The position numbers were made by a program, and so were the translations under genes. Below, piece after piece: positions 7,384 to 16,218 of a DNA stretch of 25,238 nt. Origin of the DNA: JBBRHH01 sp038222915 (GTDB taxonomy: Bacteria; Planctomycetota; Phycisphaerae; Tepidisphaerales; Tepidisphaeraceae). The DNA lies in contig JBBRHH010000010.1 in assembly GCA_038222915.1 (NCBI GenBank), positions 1 through 25,238 on the forward strand, given 5' to 3'. Numbering within the stretch: position 1 is the first letter of the stretch; every line of letters starts with the position of its first letter. Under the pieces are notes generated by a model, which saw only the letters and a program-made list of their open reading frames with translations, made no database searches and had not been told where the DNA came from.

Positions 7384-10300
7384 ATGTCGCTACGCACCAT
7401 CCATCGCGCGGGCCCCAATCTCTTTGCAGCCATTGCCTTCACTCTAATCGCCACTTCTGCCGTCGCGGTCGATTTGCCCGCCGCCCCAGCCGAAGTCGCA
7501 TGGCATCCTTTCCCCAAAGGCAAGCGCCTCGACGTCGAACCCAAACCCATCGCCTCCGACCCGACTATCAAATACGACTACGAAATAGTCTACGTCCGCG
7601 CCCCGCGCTTCCGTGCCGGCCGTGACGGAAAACAGCGCACCACGTCCTGGCCCGAGATCGGACACCCGACCACGATCGACCCCGGCTACGACCTCATGCT
7701 CCTCCATCCCGACGGCACCGAAGAAATGCTCGTCGAGGCCGGCAAAGGCTCCGTCACCGATCTCTACGTCTCCTTCGACGCCCAGTGGGTCTACTACGCC
7801 TACCACCATGACCCGGCCAAAGGCGAATGGACCGCCGGAGCTGATATCTACAAAGTCAACGTGAAGTCGCACAAAATCGTCCAGTTGACCCATCAGGAGC
7901 ACACCCCTAACACCGGCGTCGCCGATTGGTCCAAAGATTTCCACACGCCCGAAAACGGTAAAACCGCTATTGGCCACGGCGTCTACAACATCTGCCCCTG
8001 CCCGCTCCCCGGCGGCCGTGTCGCCTTCGTCAGCAGCCGCGACTCCTTCCGCTCCCCGCGCGGCTATCCCTCCTACGCGCTGCAACTCCACGTCATGGAC
8101 GACGACGGCGCAAACGTTGAAAAAATCGGCTATCTCAACGTCGCCGGCGCACTCCACCCCGTCGTCCTGAAAGACGGCCGCCTCATCTTCAGCTCCCTTG
8201 AATCCCAGGGCCTCCGCGGCGACATCCAGTGGGGTATCTGGGGCATCAATCCCGATGGCACCAACTGGGGCCCCGTCATCAGCGCCTTCCTCGGCGGCGG
8301 CGCAAGCGACGCTTTCCATTTCCAAACCCAGCTCTCCGACGGCACGCTCGTCGTCGAACTCTATTACAACCAGAACACCGCCGGTTTCGGTGCGTTTTTC
8401 CGCATGCCCCCTCCGCCCCCTGGCGCATATCCACGCTTCCTTCCCGCCGATCCCAAAGCCAATCCAACCCCCGACCGCGCCTTCCTCCTCGGCGGTGATA
8501 TCGGCGGCACCCGCTCGCGCAACTTCCCCTTCGCCCCCATCGGGTTTGAATCCATCACCCGCTTCACCACCGGCAGCGATGAGCAAACCTTCCCCTCCGA
8601 TCCCAAAGACAAAACCTCCCCGCGCGTTGGAAAATTAACCCATCCCTGTGCCGCCCCCGACAACAACCTCCTCGGCGTCTGGACCCCAGGCGCAGGCCCG
8701 TCCGGCCACGGCTTCAAAGACGGCACGCCCACCAACGCCGGCATCTACCTCATCAAGGGCGGCAACGTCATCGACGAGCCCGGCCAGATGCTCCGCATCA
8801 AAAGCGACGAAGCCTTCAACACCCATTGGCCGCGCCCGCTGGTCCCTTATTCCCGCATCTACGGCATCAGCGAACCCGCCCGCATCACGCCCCTCGCCAA
8901 CGATGGCAAACTCAACCCCGCGCTCCCCGAAGGCACGCCCTTCGGACTCATCGGAACCTCCAGTCTCTATAAGCGCGAATCCTTCCCCTTCGGCGCAGTC
9001 CCCAAAGGCAGCGTCACCTCGACCGGTCAACCCTACGCCGCCTTCGGCGTCGAATCCTGGCACGGCGTCCCCAACTGGACCAGCCAGGGCGCAGACGCCG
9101 GCCTCTACTCCAACGATGATATCCACGCCATCCGCATCCTCACCATGGAGCCCGCCACCGAAGTCGTTACCGGCCGTTTCTACGACAAAGCCAAAGAACG
9201 CCTCCGCATCCTCGGCGAAATCCCCGTTCGCAAATTCGACAAGGACAAAAACCAGCCCCTCGACCCCGATGGCAATCCCGACACCAGCTTCATCGCCAAA
9301 ATCCCCGCCGACACGCCCTTCACCTTCCAAACCCTCGACAAGAACGGCATGGTCCTCAACATGGCGCAAACCTGGCACCAGGTCCGACCCGGCGAAGTTC
9401 GCAACAACTGCGGCGGCTGTCACGCCCACAGCCAGGAACCCACCCTCTTCGAAAAAACCGCCGCCGCCCGCGCCGACTACAAGCTCTTCGATCTCACCCG
9501 CTCCACCCCACTGCTCACCGACAAAAAACACGACCAGTCCCAAATCACCTGGGACGAAAAATCCGAGGCCGGCCTCCGCTACGAAACCTCCATCAAAAAC
9601 GTCGAATACTTCCGCGACGTCAAACCCATCCTGCAACGCAGTTGCATCGCCTGCCACGACCACGCCATGGACCAGCCCGCCGCCAACGTCGTCCTCGATA
9701 CCGATCAGGACCTCCAGGGCGCCAAAAACTTCGCCGAGCGCTTCGGAAAAGAAGGCGGCGCAATCAGCTCGTCTGGAATCAAAGCAGTCAAAGGCCGCCT
9801 CGCCTTCATGCTCGACCCGCGCCTCGTCCGTGACTTCCAGTCACGCCGCAGCCTCCTCATCTGGACCATCTTCGGCCGACGCCTCGACGGCTTTCCCACC
9901 CAACCGGTCAAAGGTCTCGCCGAAGAACACAAGCGCGTCCTCGAAATGGGCGATTTCAAAGGCGGCATCATGCCGCCGCCCGAAGCCGTCGCTGGAACCT
10001 ACCTCGGCCCCGACGGCAAAACCGTCAAGGTCGATCCGCTCACCGACGAAGACCGCCGAACCCTCATCCGCTGGATTGACATCGGCTGCCCCATCGACTG
10101 GGCCTACGATCCGGCCCACCCCGAGAAGGGGGGCAACGGTTGGATGCTCGACGACCAGCGCCCAACCCTCACCCTCACCTACCCCCACCCCGGCGCAAAC
10201 AAAGAACTCTCCCGCATCGTCATCGGCGCTGCCGACGCCTACTCCGGCCTGGACGAAAAAACCCTCTCCGTCACCGCCGACGTCGACCTCGACGACATCC

Positions 10301-10488
10301 CCGCCGGCCAGGAACTAGCCGCCAAATTCTCCCCCGACACCCTGGGCGTCTGGCAATGGAAACTCACCAAACCCTCTCCCACGATCCCCGAAGCAACCCT
10401 CACCGTGCGTATAAAGGACAAGGCCGGCAACACGACCCGCATCGCGCGCCGGTTTTCTGTTTCAGCGCAGACCGCCGATGGTCGATAA
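7384..10488 (+). CDS. Large secreted beta-propeller diheme protein, hydrazine-synthase-alpha-like architecture
   Basis: The start is ATG 7384, preceded by a perfect AAAGGAGG; the frame extends to a TTG at 7348 that has no support. The 1034-residue product has a signal peptide (cleavage near AVA-VDLP). Residues about 40-560 contain repeated propeller-like segments (DLMLLHPDGTEEMLV, DIYKVNVKSHKIVQLT, GGRVAFVSSRDSF, LQLHVMDDDGANVEKIG) of the TolB/PD40 type. Two heme motifs follow, C676GGCH680 and C754IACH758, then MPPPEAV and DEDRRTLIRWIDIGCPID as in planctomycete cytochromes. The last ~90 residues look like an Ig-type strand domain. The order propeller plus C-terminal c-type hemes is that of hydrazine synthase alpha and its non-anammox planctomycete relatives. 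Anammox function is not implied; a periplasmic redox role on an unknown substrate is inferred. Confidence 0.85.
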   Translation: MSLRTIHRAGPNLFAAIAFTLIATSAVAVDLPAAPAEVAWHPFPKGKRLDVEPKPIASDPTIKYDYEIVYVRAPRFRAGRDGKQRTTSWPEIGHPTTIDPGYDLMLLHPDGTEEMLVEAGKGSVTDLYVSFDAQWVYYAYHHDPAKGEWTAGADIYKVNVKSHKIVQLTHQEHTPNTGVADWSKDFHTPENGKTAIGHGVYNICPCPLPGGRVAFVSSRDSFRSPRGYPSYALQLHVMDDDGANVEKIGYLNVAGALHPVVLKDGRLIFSSLESQGLRGDIQWGIWGINPDGTNWGPVISAFLGGGASDAFHFQTQLSDGTLVVELYYNQNTAGFGAFFRMPPPPPGAYPRFLPADPKANPTPDRAFLLGGDIGGTRSRNFPFAPIGFESITRFTTGSDEQTFPSDPKDKTSPRVGKLTHPCAAPDNNLLGVWTPGAGPSGHGFKDGTPTNAGIYLIKGGNVIDEPGQMLRIKSDEAFNTHWPRPLVPYSRIYGISEPARITPLANDGKLNPALPEGTPFGLIGTSSLYKRESFPFGAVPKGSVTSTGQPYAAFGVESWHGVPNWTSQGADAGLYSNDDIHAIRILTMEPATEVVTGRFYDKAKERLRILGEIPVRKFDKDKNQPLDPDGNPDTSFIAKIPADTPFTFQTLDKNGMVLNMAQTWHQVRPGEVRNNCGGCHAHSQEPTLFEKTAAARADYKLFDLTRSTPLLTDKKHDQSQITWDEKSEAGLRYETSIKNVEYFRDVKPILQRSCIACHDHAMDQPAANVVLDTDQDLQGAKNFAERFGKEGGAISSSGIKAVKGRLAFMLDPRLVRDFQSRRSLLIWTIFGRRLDGFPTQPVKGLAEEHKRVLEMGDFKGGIMPPPEAVAGTYLGPDGKTVKVDPLTDEDRRTLIRWIDIGCPIDWAYDPAHPEKGGNGWMLDDQRPTLTLTYPHPGANKELSRIVIGAADAYSGLDEKTLSVTADVDLDDIPAGQELAAKFSPDTLGVWQWKLTKPSPTIPEATLTVRIKDKAGNTTRIARRFSVSAQTADGR

Positions 10489-10506
10489 TCTCCTTATGTT
10501 TCGGAC

Positions 10507-10533
10507 GTGAGCGTGCCTCGGAGGCAAGCCCAC
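10507..10533. repeat. Imperfect palindrome with CGG loop
   Basis: Arms 10507-10518 and 10522-10533 pair at 10 of 12 positions around a CGG loop, forming a strong GC-rich hairpin in the 87-base gap between the diheme propeller and dioxygenase genes. No T run follows. Its apex GCCTCGGAG recurs in the hairpin at 13672-13705, so both may belong to a dispersed extragenic palindrome family. Confidence 0.45.
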
Positions 10534-10575
10534 GACTCCCATTCGTTCCACCAACAACACCGGCAGGGTTACCCC

Positions 10576-11571
10576 ATGATCGCCAAGTTCACCGACCGCC
10601 TCCTCCGTCCCGTCGCCAAGCATTGGCGTCAGGATAAATCCATGAAGCGTTTCGGCATCGCACGCCTCCGCAAATGGGCCAAACGCTACAACCGCTGGCG
10701 TTACGCCGACCGCGCCAAAGCTCACCAGGACGCCTTCGACAACAATCTCCCCGCCCTCCTCCAGGAAAACGGCGCGCCTGCCAACTGGCCGCCGCGCATC
10801 CAGCTCAAGGACGGCTGGACCCGCGACGACTCCCTCACCCTCCCGCACATGCAGGCCGTCCTCGAACAGGCCGGCGAAATCGTCCGCGAACGCGGCGGCA
10901 AAAAACACTCCGACAGCCAGCAGCCCTTCCTCCGCAGCGTCCTCTTCCCCGGCGATCTCGAAAAATGCCCCGCCATCCTCGACTTCATCCTCTCCTCCGA
11001 AGTCCTCGCCACCGCCGCCCAGCACCTCGGCACCGTCCCCGTCCTCTCCAAAACCCTCCCGCCCGGCGTCCGCTTCATGGAATCCAACATGGCTCTCGAC
11101 CCCGCCGCAGCCGGCCCGTTCCGCCAGAGCCAACTCTACCACCTCGACGTCCACGACACCCCGCTCGTGTACGTCCTCCTCGCGGTAGAAGACATTACCG
11201 AAGAGAGCGGCCCCTGGACCTTCCTCTCTGCCTCCACCTCAGCCCGCGCCCGCGACGCCCTGCGTAATCAAAAGCGCGGCTCCAACTACCGCGTCACCGA
11301 CGAAGAAATGTATTCAGTCATCGACCCGAAGGAAGTCATCACCTTCACAGGCAAAAAGGGCAGCGTCCTCTTCATCGACTCCAGCGCCTGCTACCACTAC
11401 GGCAGCCGCCGCTCCGTCCGCCCAAGATTCCAGCTCATGTACGGCCTCCACACCCCATGCCGCTGCGACCTCTTCCAAACCTCCTACGAAAACAAATACC
11501 CAATCCCCCCCAACGCCTCGAAACTCAGAAAAATGGTCACCGAATCCTGGAACCCCCACCTGCCGGGATAA
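10576..11571 (+). CDS. Phytanoyl-CoA dioxygenase (PhyH)-like Fe(II)/2-oxoglutarate enzyme
   Basis: The 331-residue protein from ATG 10576 (GGCAGGG about 7 bases upstream) shows the facial triad of PhyH-type dioxygenases: H189-x-D191 in QLYHLDVHD, the distal H274 in ACYHYGSR, and a following arginine (R282 or R284 in VRPRFQL) placed to bind 2-oxoglutarate. The intervening AVEDITEESGPWTFLSAS matches the family's 'D-x-T-x-x-NGPL-x-x-x-PGSH' strand in position if not in detail. There is no signal peptide, so it is cytosolic, unlike its neighbours. It would hydroxylate an unknown small molecule using O2. A GTG at 10507 would extend the frame, but those residues lie in the palindrome and are not protein-like. 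It follows the diheme propeller by 87 bases and converges on the next gene. Confidence 0.8.
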   Translation: MIAKFTDRLLRPVAKHWRQDKSMKRFGIARLRKWAKRYNRWRYADRAKAHQDAFDNNLPALLQENGAPANWPPRIQLKDGWTRDDSLTLPHMQAVLEQAGEIVRERGGKKHSDSQQPFLRSVLFPGDLEKCPAILDFILSSEVLATAAQHLGTVPVLSKTLPPGVRFMESNMALDPAAAGPFRQSQLYHLDVHDTPLVYVLLAVEDITEESGPWTFLSASTSARARDALRNQKRGSNYRVTDEEMYSVIDPKEVITFTGKKGSVLFIDSSACYHYGSRRSVRPRFQLMYGLHTPCRCDLFQTSYENKYPIPPNASKLRKMVTESWNPHLPG

Positions 11572-11613
11572 GAAATGCCCAAGGCCAAATGGCCAACAAA
11601 TTCCGACTAGCGC

Positions 11614-11679
11614 AATGACCAACAACTGTTCTAACCCAGCCGATCAGTTCCAAAATTAACAACCGAGCCTTGGTCATTC
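11614..11679. repeat. Spaced inverted repeat between convergent genes
   Basis: AATGACCAA (11614-11622) and TTGGTCATT (11671-11679) are perfect 9-base inverted copies in the 123-base gap between two convergent genes; nearby GGCCAAATGGCCAA is similar in composition. TTGGTCATT-type strings are, from memory, common intergenic filler in planctomycete genomes. A bidirectional terminator with a 48-base loop is possible but weak. Confidence 0.35.
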
Positions 11680-11694
11680 GCTTCCAGCCCTTCC

Positions 11695-13515
11695 TCACCG
11701 CCCCGCCCGCAACTCATAACAAGACACCCCCCGCTCCGTCCGCACCAACAACCTCCCCCCGGCCATCGCCATCGGCGTCCACGGAATCAAATCCGGCTTA
11801 AACGTTCCCAGCAATACATACTTCTCCGGCGTCGGCCGAAACATCGCAACACTGTTGTTCTCCGTCGTGAAGTGAGCCCCGCTCCCAAACGACGCAATGA
11901 TCTTCCCATCCGCCACAATCGACGGCGTGTAGTCCGTATCCCACGTACACGTCGGGCCGCGGTAGTTCCACTTCATATCGCCGCTCTGCAAATCCCAGCA
12001 ACACAGTCCGTCCTCTTTGTGCGGGCCGCCCTTGCGGAACATCTCCTGCGTAAAAATATATTGATAGATATGGTCCTCGAAAACGATCCAGCTCATGCCA
12101 AGACCCATGCCCGGGAAATTAACAAACTCCTTGACCGGCTGAATCCCGTCCGCGCTCATCTTGTAAACCGTCCCGTTGACGATCACCCGATCCCCGGCGA
12201 TCTGCGCCTCCATGCTCCACGGGTCTTTGCACGTCAATTTCCAAACGTCCTTGCCGGTCTGAAGATCCAGGCAATACAGCGTGCGCCCGCCGTCGCTGGC
12301 AAACAGATACGTCTTCCCCCCGGACACCATCGCCGTCGGCGATGCGCCGCGTGTCCAGTCGTTGCTGTTGTCGTTCCAGACCTTCATCTTCCACAGCACC
12401 TCCCCGGTCTCCGCGTTGTACGCCGTCCCGCAGTGATACACCACGCCGTCGGCCACCAGCGGCGCGGCGTGCTCGGGCTTGCGCTTCACCTGCCAGACCA
12501 GCTCTCCGTCCTTCGCCGACACGCAATACAATCCCATCGCCCCGGCGAAATAGCATTTGTCCTTCCACACCGTCGGCGTCGCACAAATCCCCAGCGCCTC
12601 ACCCGACCCAAAACACGACTTGCGAAGCTGCCGCACGCCCTCCTCGTTCACCGGAAAATCCTTTTTCCAAATCGTTTTGCCCGTAGCCGCGTCCAGGCAC
12701 ACAATCTCGTCCAGCGTGTCATAACACGCTCTCCACGCCCCCTCCATATACCGGCTGCTGTCCAGGTGAAATAATAGCGGATAGTCGGTCTTGGCCGCTT
12801 TCGACAACGCCGCCGCCCACTCCCGGGCGGTTGCGTAGCCCGCGTCTTGAAGCTTGCTCAACTGGACCAATTGCTCCCATCTAAGCCCATTGGCGCTGCC
12901 GTAGCGCGAATTGGCCGAGATGCACAGCCGCTTCTTGATGAAGTCGCCAAACTGCTTGGCATCCTTCGGGTCGAGCGATGCGATGAACTCCGTGATGTAT
13001 TTGCCCACGTCCTCATGCTTTGCAAGGAACTCATCCCGCTCCTTGTCCTGCAGCTTCTCGTCCTTGATCTCCCACCACGGAAAAACCGAATTCCAGTCCG
13101 TACCCGTTGGCCGGCTCTTCGAAACCCGCGCCGCCTCAATCTTCGTCGCCAGTTCTTCCGGCAGATCCGCCATCCACCCCGCACTCGCCAAAAATTCCGC
13201 CGTCACCACGTGATAAAGTTTGCCGCCCTCCTTCGGCTGCTTCCCCTTCGGCTCCTTGCACGTCGCATACACAAACACTTTCCCCTCCGCCGCCACCGGC
13301 CCGCTCGTCCCGCCCTGATACCACCCGGGAATCCAGTCGCTCTTCCAAAGCAGCGCAGGACCCTCAGCCGGCCAGGTATCCAGCAGCTTTGGACTGCCCA
13401 CCGCAACATTGTCCCGCTTGGGCCCGCGATATTGCGGCCAATCACCCTCTCCCGCCATCGCCCCCGTCGTCGTCGCCAACACCAGCGCCAGGATTCGGAT
13501 ATGTGCCAATCGCAT
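11695..13515 (-). CDS. Secreted PQQ-like beta-propeller with a helical insertion
   Basis: The 606-residue product has a signal peptide (LALVLATTTGAMAG) and the mature start DWPQYRGPKRDN, the same signature as the propeller at 180-1502. Blade repeats include DAATGKTIWKKDF, SAKDGELVWQVKR, NAETGEVLWKMKV, DLQTGKDVWKLT and DLQSGDMKWNYRG. Between blade 1 and the rest, residues about 105-250 form a charged, helix-like insertion (for example EELATKIEAARVSK and EKLQDKERDEFLAKHEDVG) that normal BamB-like propellers lack and which explains the greater length. No CxxCH is present. The start ATG has GGGGAG nine bases upstream. It is divergent from the secreted protein at 13809. A periplasmic quinoprotein or scaffold is inferred; the inserted region may be a partner-binding domain. 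Confidence 0.9.
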   Translation of the reverse strand: MRLAHIRILALVLATTTGAMAGEGDWPQYRGPKRDNVAVGSPKLLDTWPAEGPALLWKSDWIPGWYQGGTSGPVAAEGKVFVYATCKEPKGKQPKEGGKLYHVVTAEFLASAGWMADLPEELATKIEAARVSKSRPTGTDWNSVFPWWEIKDEKLQDKERDEFLAKHEDVGKYITEFIASLDPKDAKQFGDFIKKRLCISANSRYGSANGLRWEQLVQLSKLQDAGYATAREWAAALSKAAKTDYPLLFHLDSSRYMEGAWRACYDTLDEIVCLDAATGKTIWKKDFPVNEEGVRQLRKSCFGSGEALGICATPTVWKDKCYFAGAMGLYCVSAKDGELVWQVKRKPEHAAPLVADGVVYHCGTAYNAETGEVLWKMKVWNDNSNDWTRGASPTAMVSGGKTYLFASDGGRTLYCLDLQTGKDVWKLTCKDPWSMEAQIAGDRVIVNGTVYKMSADGIQPVKEFVNFPGMGLGMSWIVFEDHIYQYIFTQEMFRKGGPHKEDGLCCWDLQSGDMKWNYRGPTCTWDTDYTPSIVADGKIIASFGSGAHFTTENNSVAMFRPTPEKYVLLGTFKPDLIPWTPMAMAGGRLLVRTERGVSCYELRAGR

Positions 13516-13671
13516 GTTGAATCGCTCCCCGGAAAAGTTGTTTGAAACCTAAATTTCCCAGCTACGCCGAGCCAGAACTCGTTCCAACCTCAATCACCAT
13601 CCTACCAAGGCTTCTCGAGACTACGACGCGGCGTCACCGAATCCCCCTGAATCTCCAGATCTTTGCTAACC

Positions 13672-13705
13672 AGGCTTCTCCGAAGCTGTCAGCCTCGGAG
13701 AACCT
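13672..13705. repeat. Hairpin in the divergent intergenic region
   Basis: TTCTCCGA (13676-13683) and TCGGAGAA (13695-13702) are perfect inverted copies with an 11-base loop; with one bulged C the stem extends by three more pairs (AGG / CCT). It lies in the 293 bases between divergent genes starting at 13515 and 13809, where no other gene is credible. It might be an operator or a dispersed palindrome. Confidence 0.45.
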
Positions 13706-13808
13706 CTTCATACCAATGGATGAAGATGAATCGCGAAAGTCAGTCGCAATTTCAAAAAACAAGGTATCATAATCATGCGACACCGACCAATCTCTCCGGA
13801 GGTATGTA

Positions 13809-15236
13809 ATGCGTAACCATCTCTTCACATCCCGGTTGCCGACAGTGGCGATTTTCTGGGTTGCTGCGGCGTGTCTTTTCAGTCGATCCGCCCTGGCCGA
13901 AGTGGACGACGCCGTTCAAACCAGGGCCACGGGACTAGTCGTCAAATCGGGCGATACTGCGCACAACGTCGGCGAGGATATGACGAAGCTTGACGGCATG
14001 CGCGCCAAGATTCTCACCGCCATCGCCGCCAAGACCGACGCCAAGGACTACAACATCGCGGACGAGCTCAAAACCCTGGAGATGCTCGATCGTTATTCCA
14101 GCCGACTCGCCGATCTGGTCGTCATCAAGGATCCCAACGCCAAAGATGTGATTGCCTGGCTTCAGGCCAACGCCGCTGTGGCCGGCGCTTGGCGCGAGGC
14201 CTACACCGGTACCGCCAAATTCAGTGACAACACACGAATGGCCGAGCTCAAGGCAATCGAAACGCGCATCGGACGAAAGTTTCGCGGAGGCATGGGGACC
14301 GACATCAAAGGCCTCCACGCCATCGACGATTCCGCGTCCAGCAGCGCAGCCCTTGAGGAACTCGGCAAGCGCGTTCGGCTGGCTTCCGGCCTGGTCAGTA
14401 AACAGCCGGGGCTCATCACGCTCGCGCTGAAGGTTCAGCCGGCCGTGGTGAATGCCGGAGGCAAAGTCACCACCGTGGTCGGCGTGGCGCTTGGAGGCGG
14501 CGGCGGCGACGGCGCTGTCGGCGATACCGCGACGGAGCAGATCCTGTATGAATTGTCGGTAACCGGCCCGAAGTCCTTCAACGTTGGGAATCTGAAAAAG
14601 ATGTACGCGCCCGGCGCTGGGCTCGCCACCAGCAGTTACTTTACGATTCCGACCGCGGACCTGCCCGAGGGAACTTATACGGCGAGCCTGAGCGCCACCG
14701 ACACCCACGGCAACAGCCGCACCGCCGTGGACACCTTCGTCGTGAAGGCGCCGCCGGCGACAAGCCAACCCGCCGTCGCCGTCAGCGCAATCAGTCCCGC
14801 GCTTGTCAAAGCGTTTGAAAAATTCACCAGCAGCCTTGGAAAGAAGGATCCCAGACTCGTCGGCGCAACCGGCGGGCCGAAGATGAGCTATCACTTTGGC
14901 GGCGAATCACCTGACAGCAAAGAGCAGGGCCGCATCAGCATCGACCCCCTGAAAAAATGGCAGGTCACATGGGACCACGACAAGAAATTCCTGACCAAAA
15001 CAACCATCAACGGCAAGGAAGCGCTGATTCAAACTTACAAGAATACACCCGGCTCTGGCAGAAACGTTCCCGGCACCTCCATCTATTTCATCACCAACGG
15101 CCGCTACTGCAACGTCGCCGTTGAAATCGCCGACAATTTCGACGACGCAAAGAGCGCGTTCTGTGAAAAACAGGCGATGGAATTGGCCAAGGCGCTCTGC
15201 GACGTCATTGACAAAACCGACAAGGAAGAAAACTAA
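13809..15236 (+). CDS. Secreted protein of unknown function with an Ig-like segment
   Basis: I do not recognise this 475-residue protein. It has a signal peptide (hydrophobic 12-28, cleavage near ALA-EVDD). Residues about 30-200 are rich in alanine, lysine and aspartate and look mainly helical. Residues about 210-320 look like a strand-rich Ig/Big-type domain: PAVVNAGGKVTTVVGVALGGG, then LPEGTYTASLSATDTHGNSRTAVDTFVVKAPP, ending in the typical 'TYTASLSATDxxGN' edge strand. The last ~130 residues have KMSYHFGG, KWQVTWDHDKKF and two cysteines (NGRYCNVAVE and SAFCEKQ) that could form a disulfide. GGAGG eight bases upstream supports the ATG. It is followed 41 bases later by another secreted protein, and the two probably form an operon. 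Location is periplasmic or surface. Confidence 0.8.
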   Translation: MRNHLFTSRLPTVAIFWVAAACLFSRSALAEVDDAVQTRATGLVVKSGDTAHNVGEDMTKLDGMRAKILTAIAAKTDAKDYNIADELKTLEMLDRYSSRLADLVVIKDPNAKDVIAWLQANAAVAGAWREAYTGTAKFSDNTRMAELKAIETRIGRKFRGGMGTDIKGLHAIDDSASSSAALEELGKRVRLASGLVSKQPGLITLALKVQPAVVNAGGKVTTVVGVALGGGGGDGAVGDTATEQILYELSVTGPKSFNVGNLKKMYAPGAGLATSSYFTIPTADLPEGTYTASLSATDTHGNSRTAVDTFVVKAPPATSQPAVAVSAISPALVKAFEKFTSSLGKKDPRLVGATGGPKMSYHFGGESPDSKEQGRISIDPLKKWQVTWDHDKKFLTKTTINGKEALIQTYKNTPGSGRNVPGTSIYFITNGRYCNVAVEIADNFDDAKSAFCEKQAMELAKALCDVIDKTDKEEN

Positions 15237-15277
15237 AGCCGGTGTTGATCACCTGATGCACGCAAGATGGAGGCGCG

Positions 15278-16204
15278 ATGAAATCCCCTGCCTTTAATTC
15301 GATCCAATGGTCGCTCGCCCTCGCGGCTACAGCAATGCTCGCGCTGGCGTCCGCCGGGCGCGCACAGAACAAAGGCATTCTCGGCGACGACCTCTCCGAC
15401 CTTCAAAAATCCGTGGACGGCCTCGCGGGCAGGAAAATCGGCCCGACCGACGTCGTGAAGCCGGCCACGATGCCCGCCGAAGATATCCGCCCCACAGTCA
15501 ACACAAAGACTGGAATCCTCGGCGACGACCTGGCCGACCTCGAGAAAAAAGTCGGTGGCCTGCAGCCGCCCCGCGTCGGCGATCAACCCCCCGTCGTCGT
15601 CAAGCCTGCGACGCAGCCTTTCATCCAGCATCCACCAGATGCCGCGTCCAATATCGTGCCCGAACAATGGTTTGTCAGGGCCGACAAGAGCGCGTCCATC
15701 AAAGATCGCGAGATATTGTTGGCATCCGCGGGCAAACACGGCGCGGCCACTGCGACATTCAACGCAAAGCTCGCCGGGGATTTTGAATTGCGCGTCGAAT
15801 CCTCCCTGTCGCCTGCGGGCCCCGCCGATCAGGGCAAGGCGGAGCTCAGCCGCGGCTTTGGAATCCGGCTCGAATCGGACGCCAACTGGAAAGAAAGTCG
15901 TCTCCTCTCCGTCGACCGCACCGCCGACAAGGAAGGCGACATCCTCCTCGCTGCCCATTCCGATCAGATCGAACCACCGCTCATAGCCCGGCCCAAAGGT
16001 TCCAACGGCGCTATTCGCATACAGCGGCAGGGCGATCGCTTCCGAGTTGCCTATCGCGATGAGAACGCCACCCGTTGGACCGGCATCGGCGATGTCGACG
16101 CGAAGATGTCGCCCAAATTGGAACTGTGGCTGACCACCTACGTCACCGGCGGCGAAATCCGCGCCACAGTGAAGCGCGTGGAAGTCCTGCCGCAGGCCCG
16201 CTGA
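15278..16204 (+). CDS. Secreted protein with a duplicated GILGDDL module
   Basis: The 308-residue product has a signal peptide (LALAATAMLALASAGRAQ). It then carries a duplicated module: GILGDDLSDLQKSVDGL at 33-49 and GILGDDLADLEKKVGGL at 79-95, each followed by a VVKPAT-x-P linker (59-66 and 108-114). Residues about 125-305 look like a beta-sandwich of the concanavalin-like type used for 'size-of-effect' or sugar binding: WFVRADKSASIKDREILLAS, GDFELRVESSL, FGIRLESDANWKESRLLSVDR and KLELWLTTYVTGGEIRATVKRVEV. Ligand unknown. GGAGG lies just before the ATG. It probably shares a transcript with 13809-15236 and ends 14 bases before the convergent TIR gene stop. Confidence 0.8.
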   Translation: MKSPAFNSIQWSLALAATAMLALASAGRAQNKGILGDDLSDLQKSVDGLAGRKIGPTDVVKPATMPAEDIRPTVNTKTGILGDDLADLEKKVGGLQPPRVGDQPPVVVKPATQPFIQHPPDAASNIVPEQWFVRADKSASIKDREILLASAGKHGAATATFNAKLAGDFELRVESSLSPAGPADQGKAELSRGFGIRLESDANWKESRLLSVDRTADKEGDILLAAHSDQIEPPLIARPKGSNGAIRIQRQGDRFRVAYRDENATRWTGIGDVDAKMSPKLELWLTTYVTGGEIRATVKRVEVLPQAR

Positions 16205-16218
16205 AACTCGAACGCTCC

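Noticed and set aside
8648..10318. Plus-strand open frame of 556 codons within the diheme propeller gene
   Set aside because: It is the +1 shadow of a gene with clear domains, and its Ser/Pro/Ala/Thr composition is typical of such shadows.
13542..13772. Plus-strand 76-codon frame between divergent genes
   Set aside because: TTG start without ribosome site, no motif, and it runs across the hairpin; treated as noncoding.
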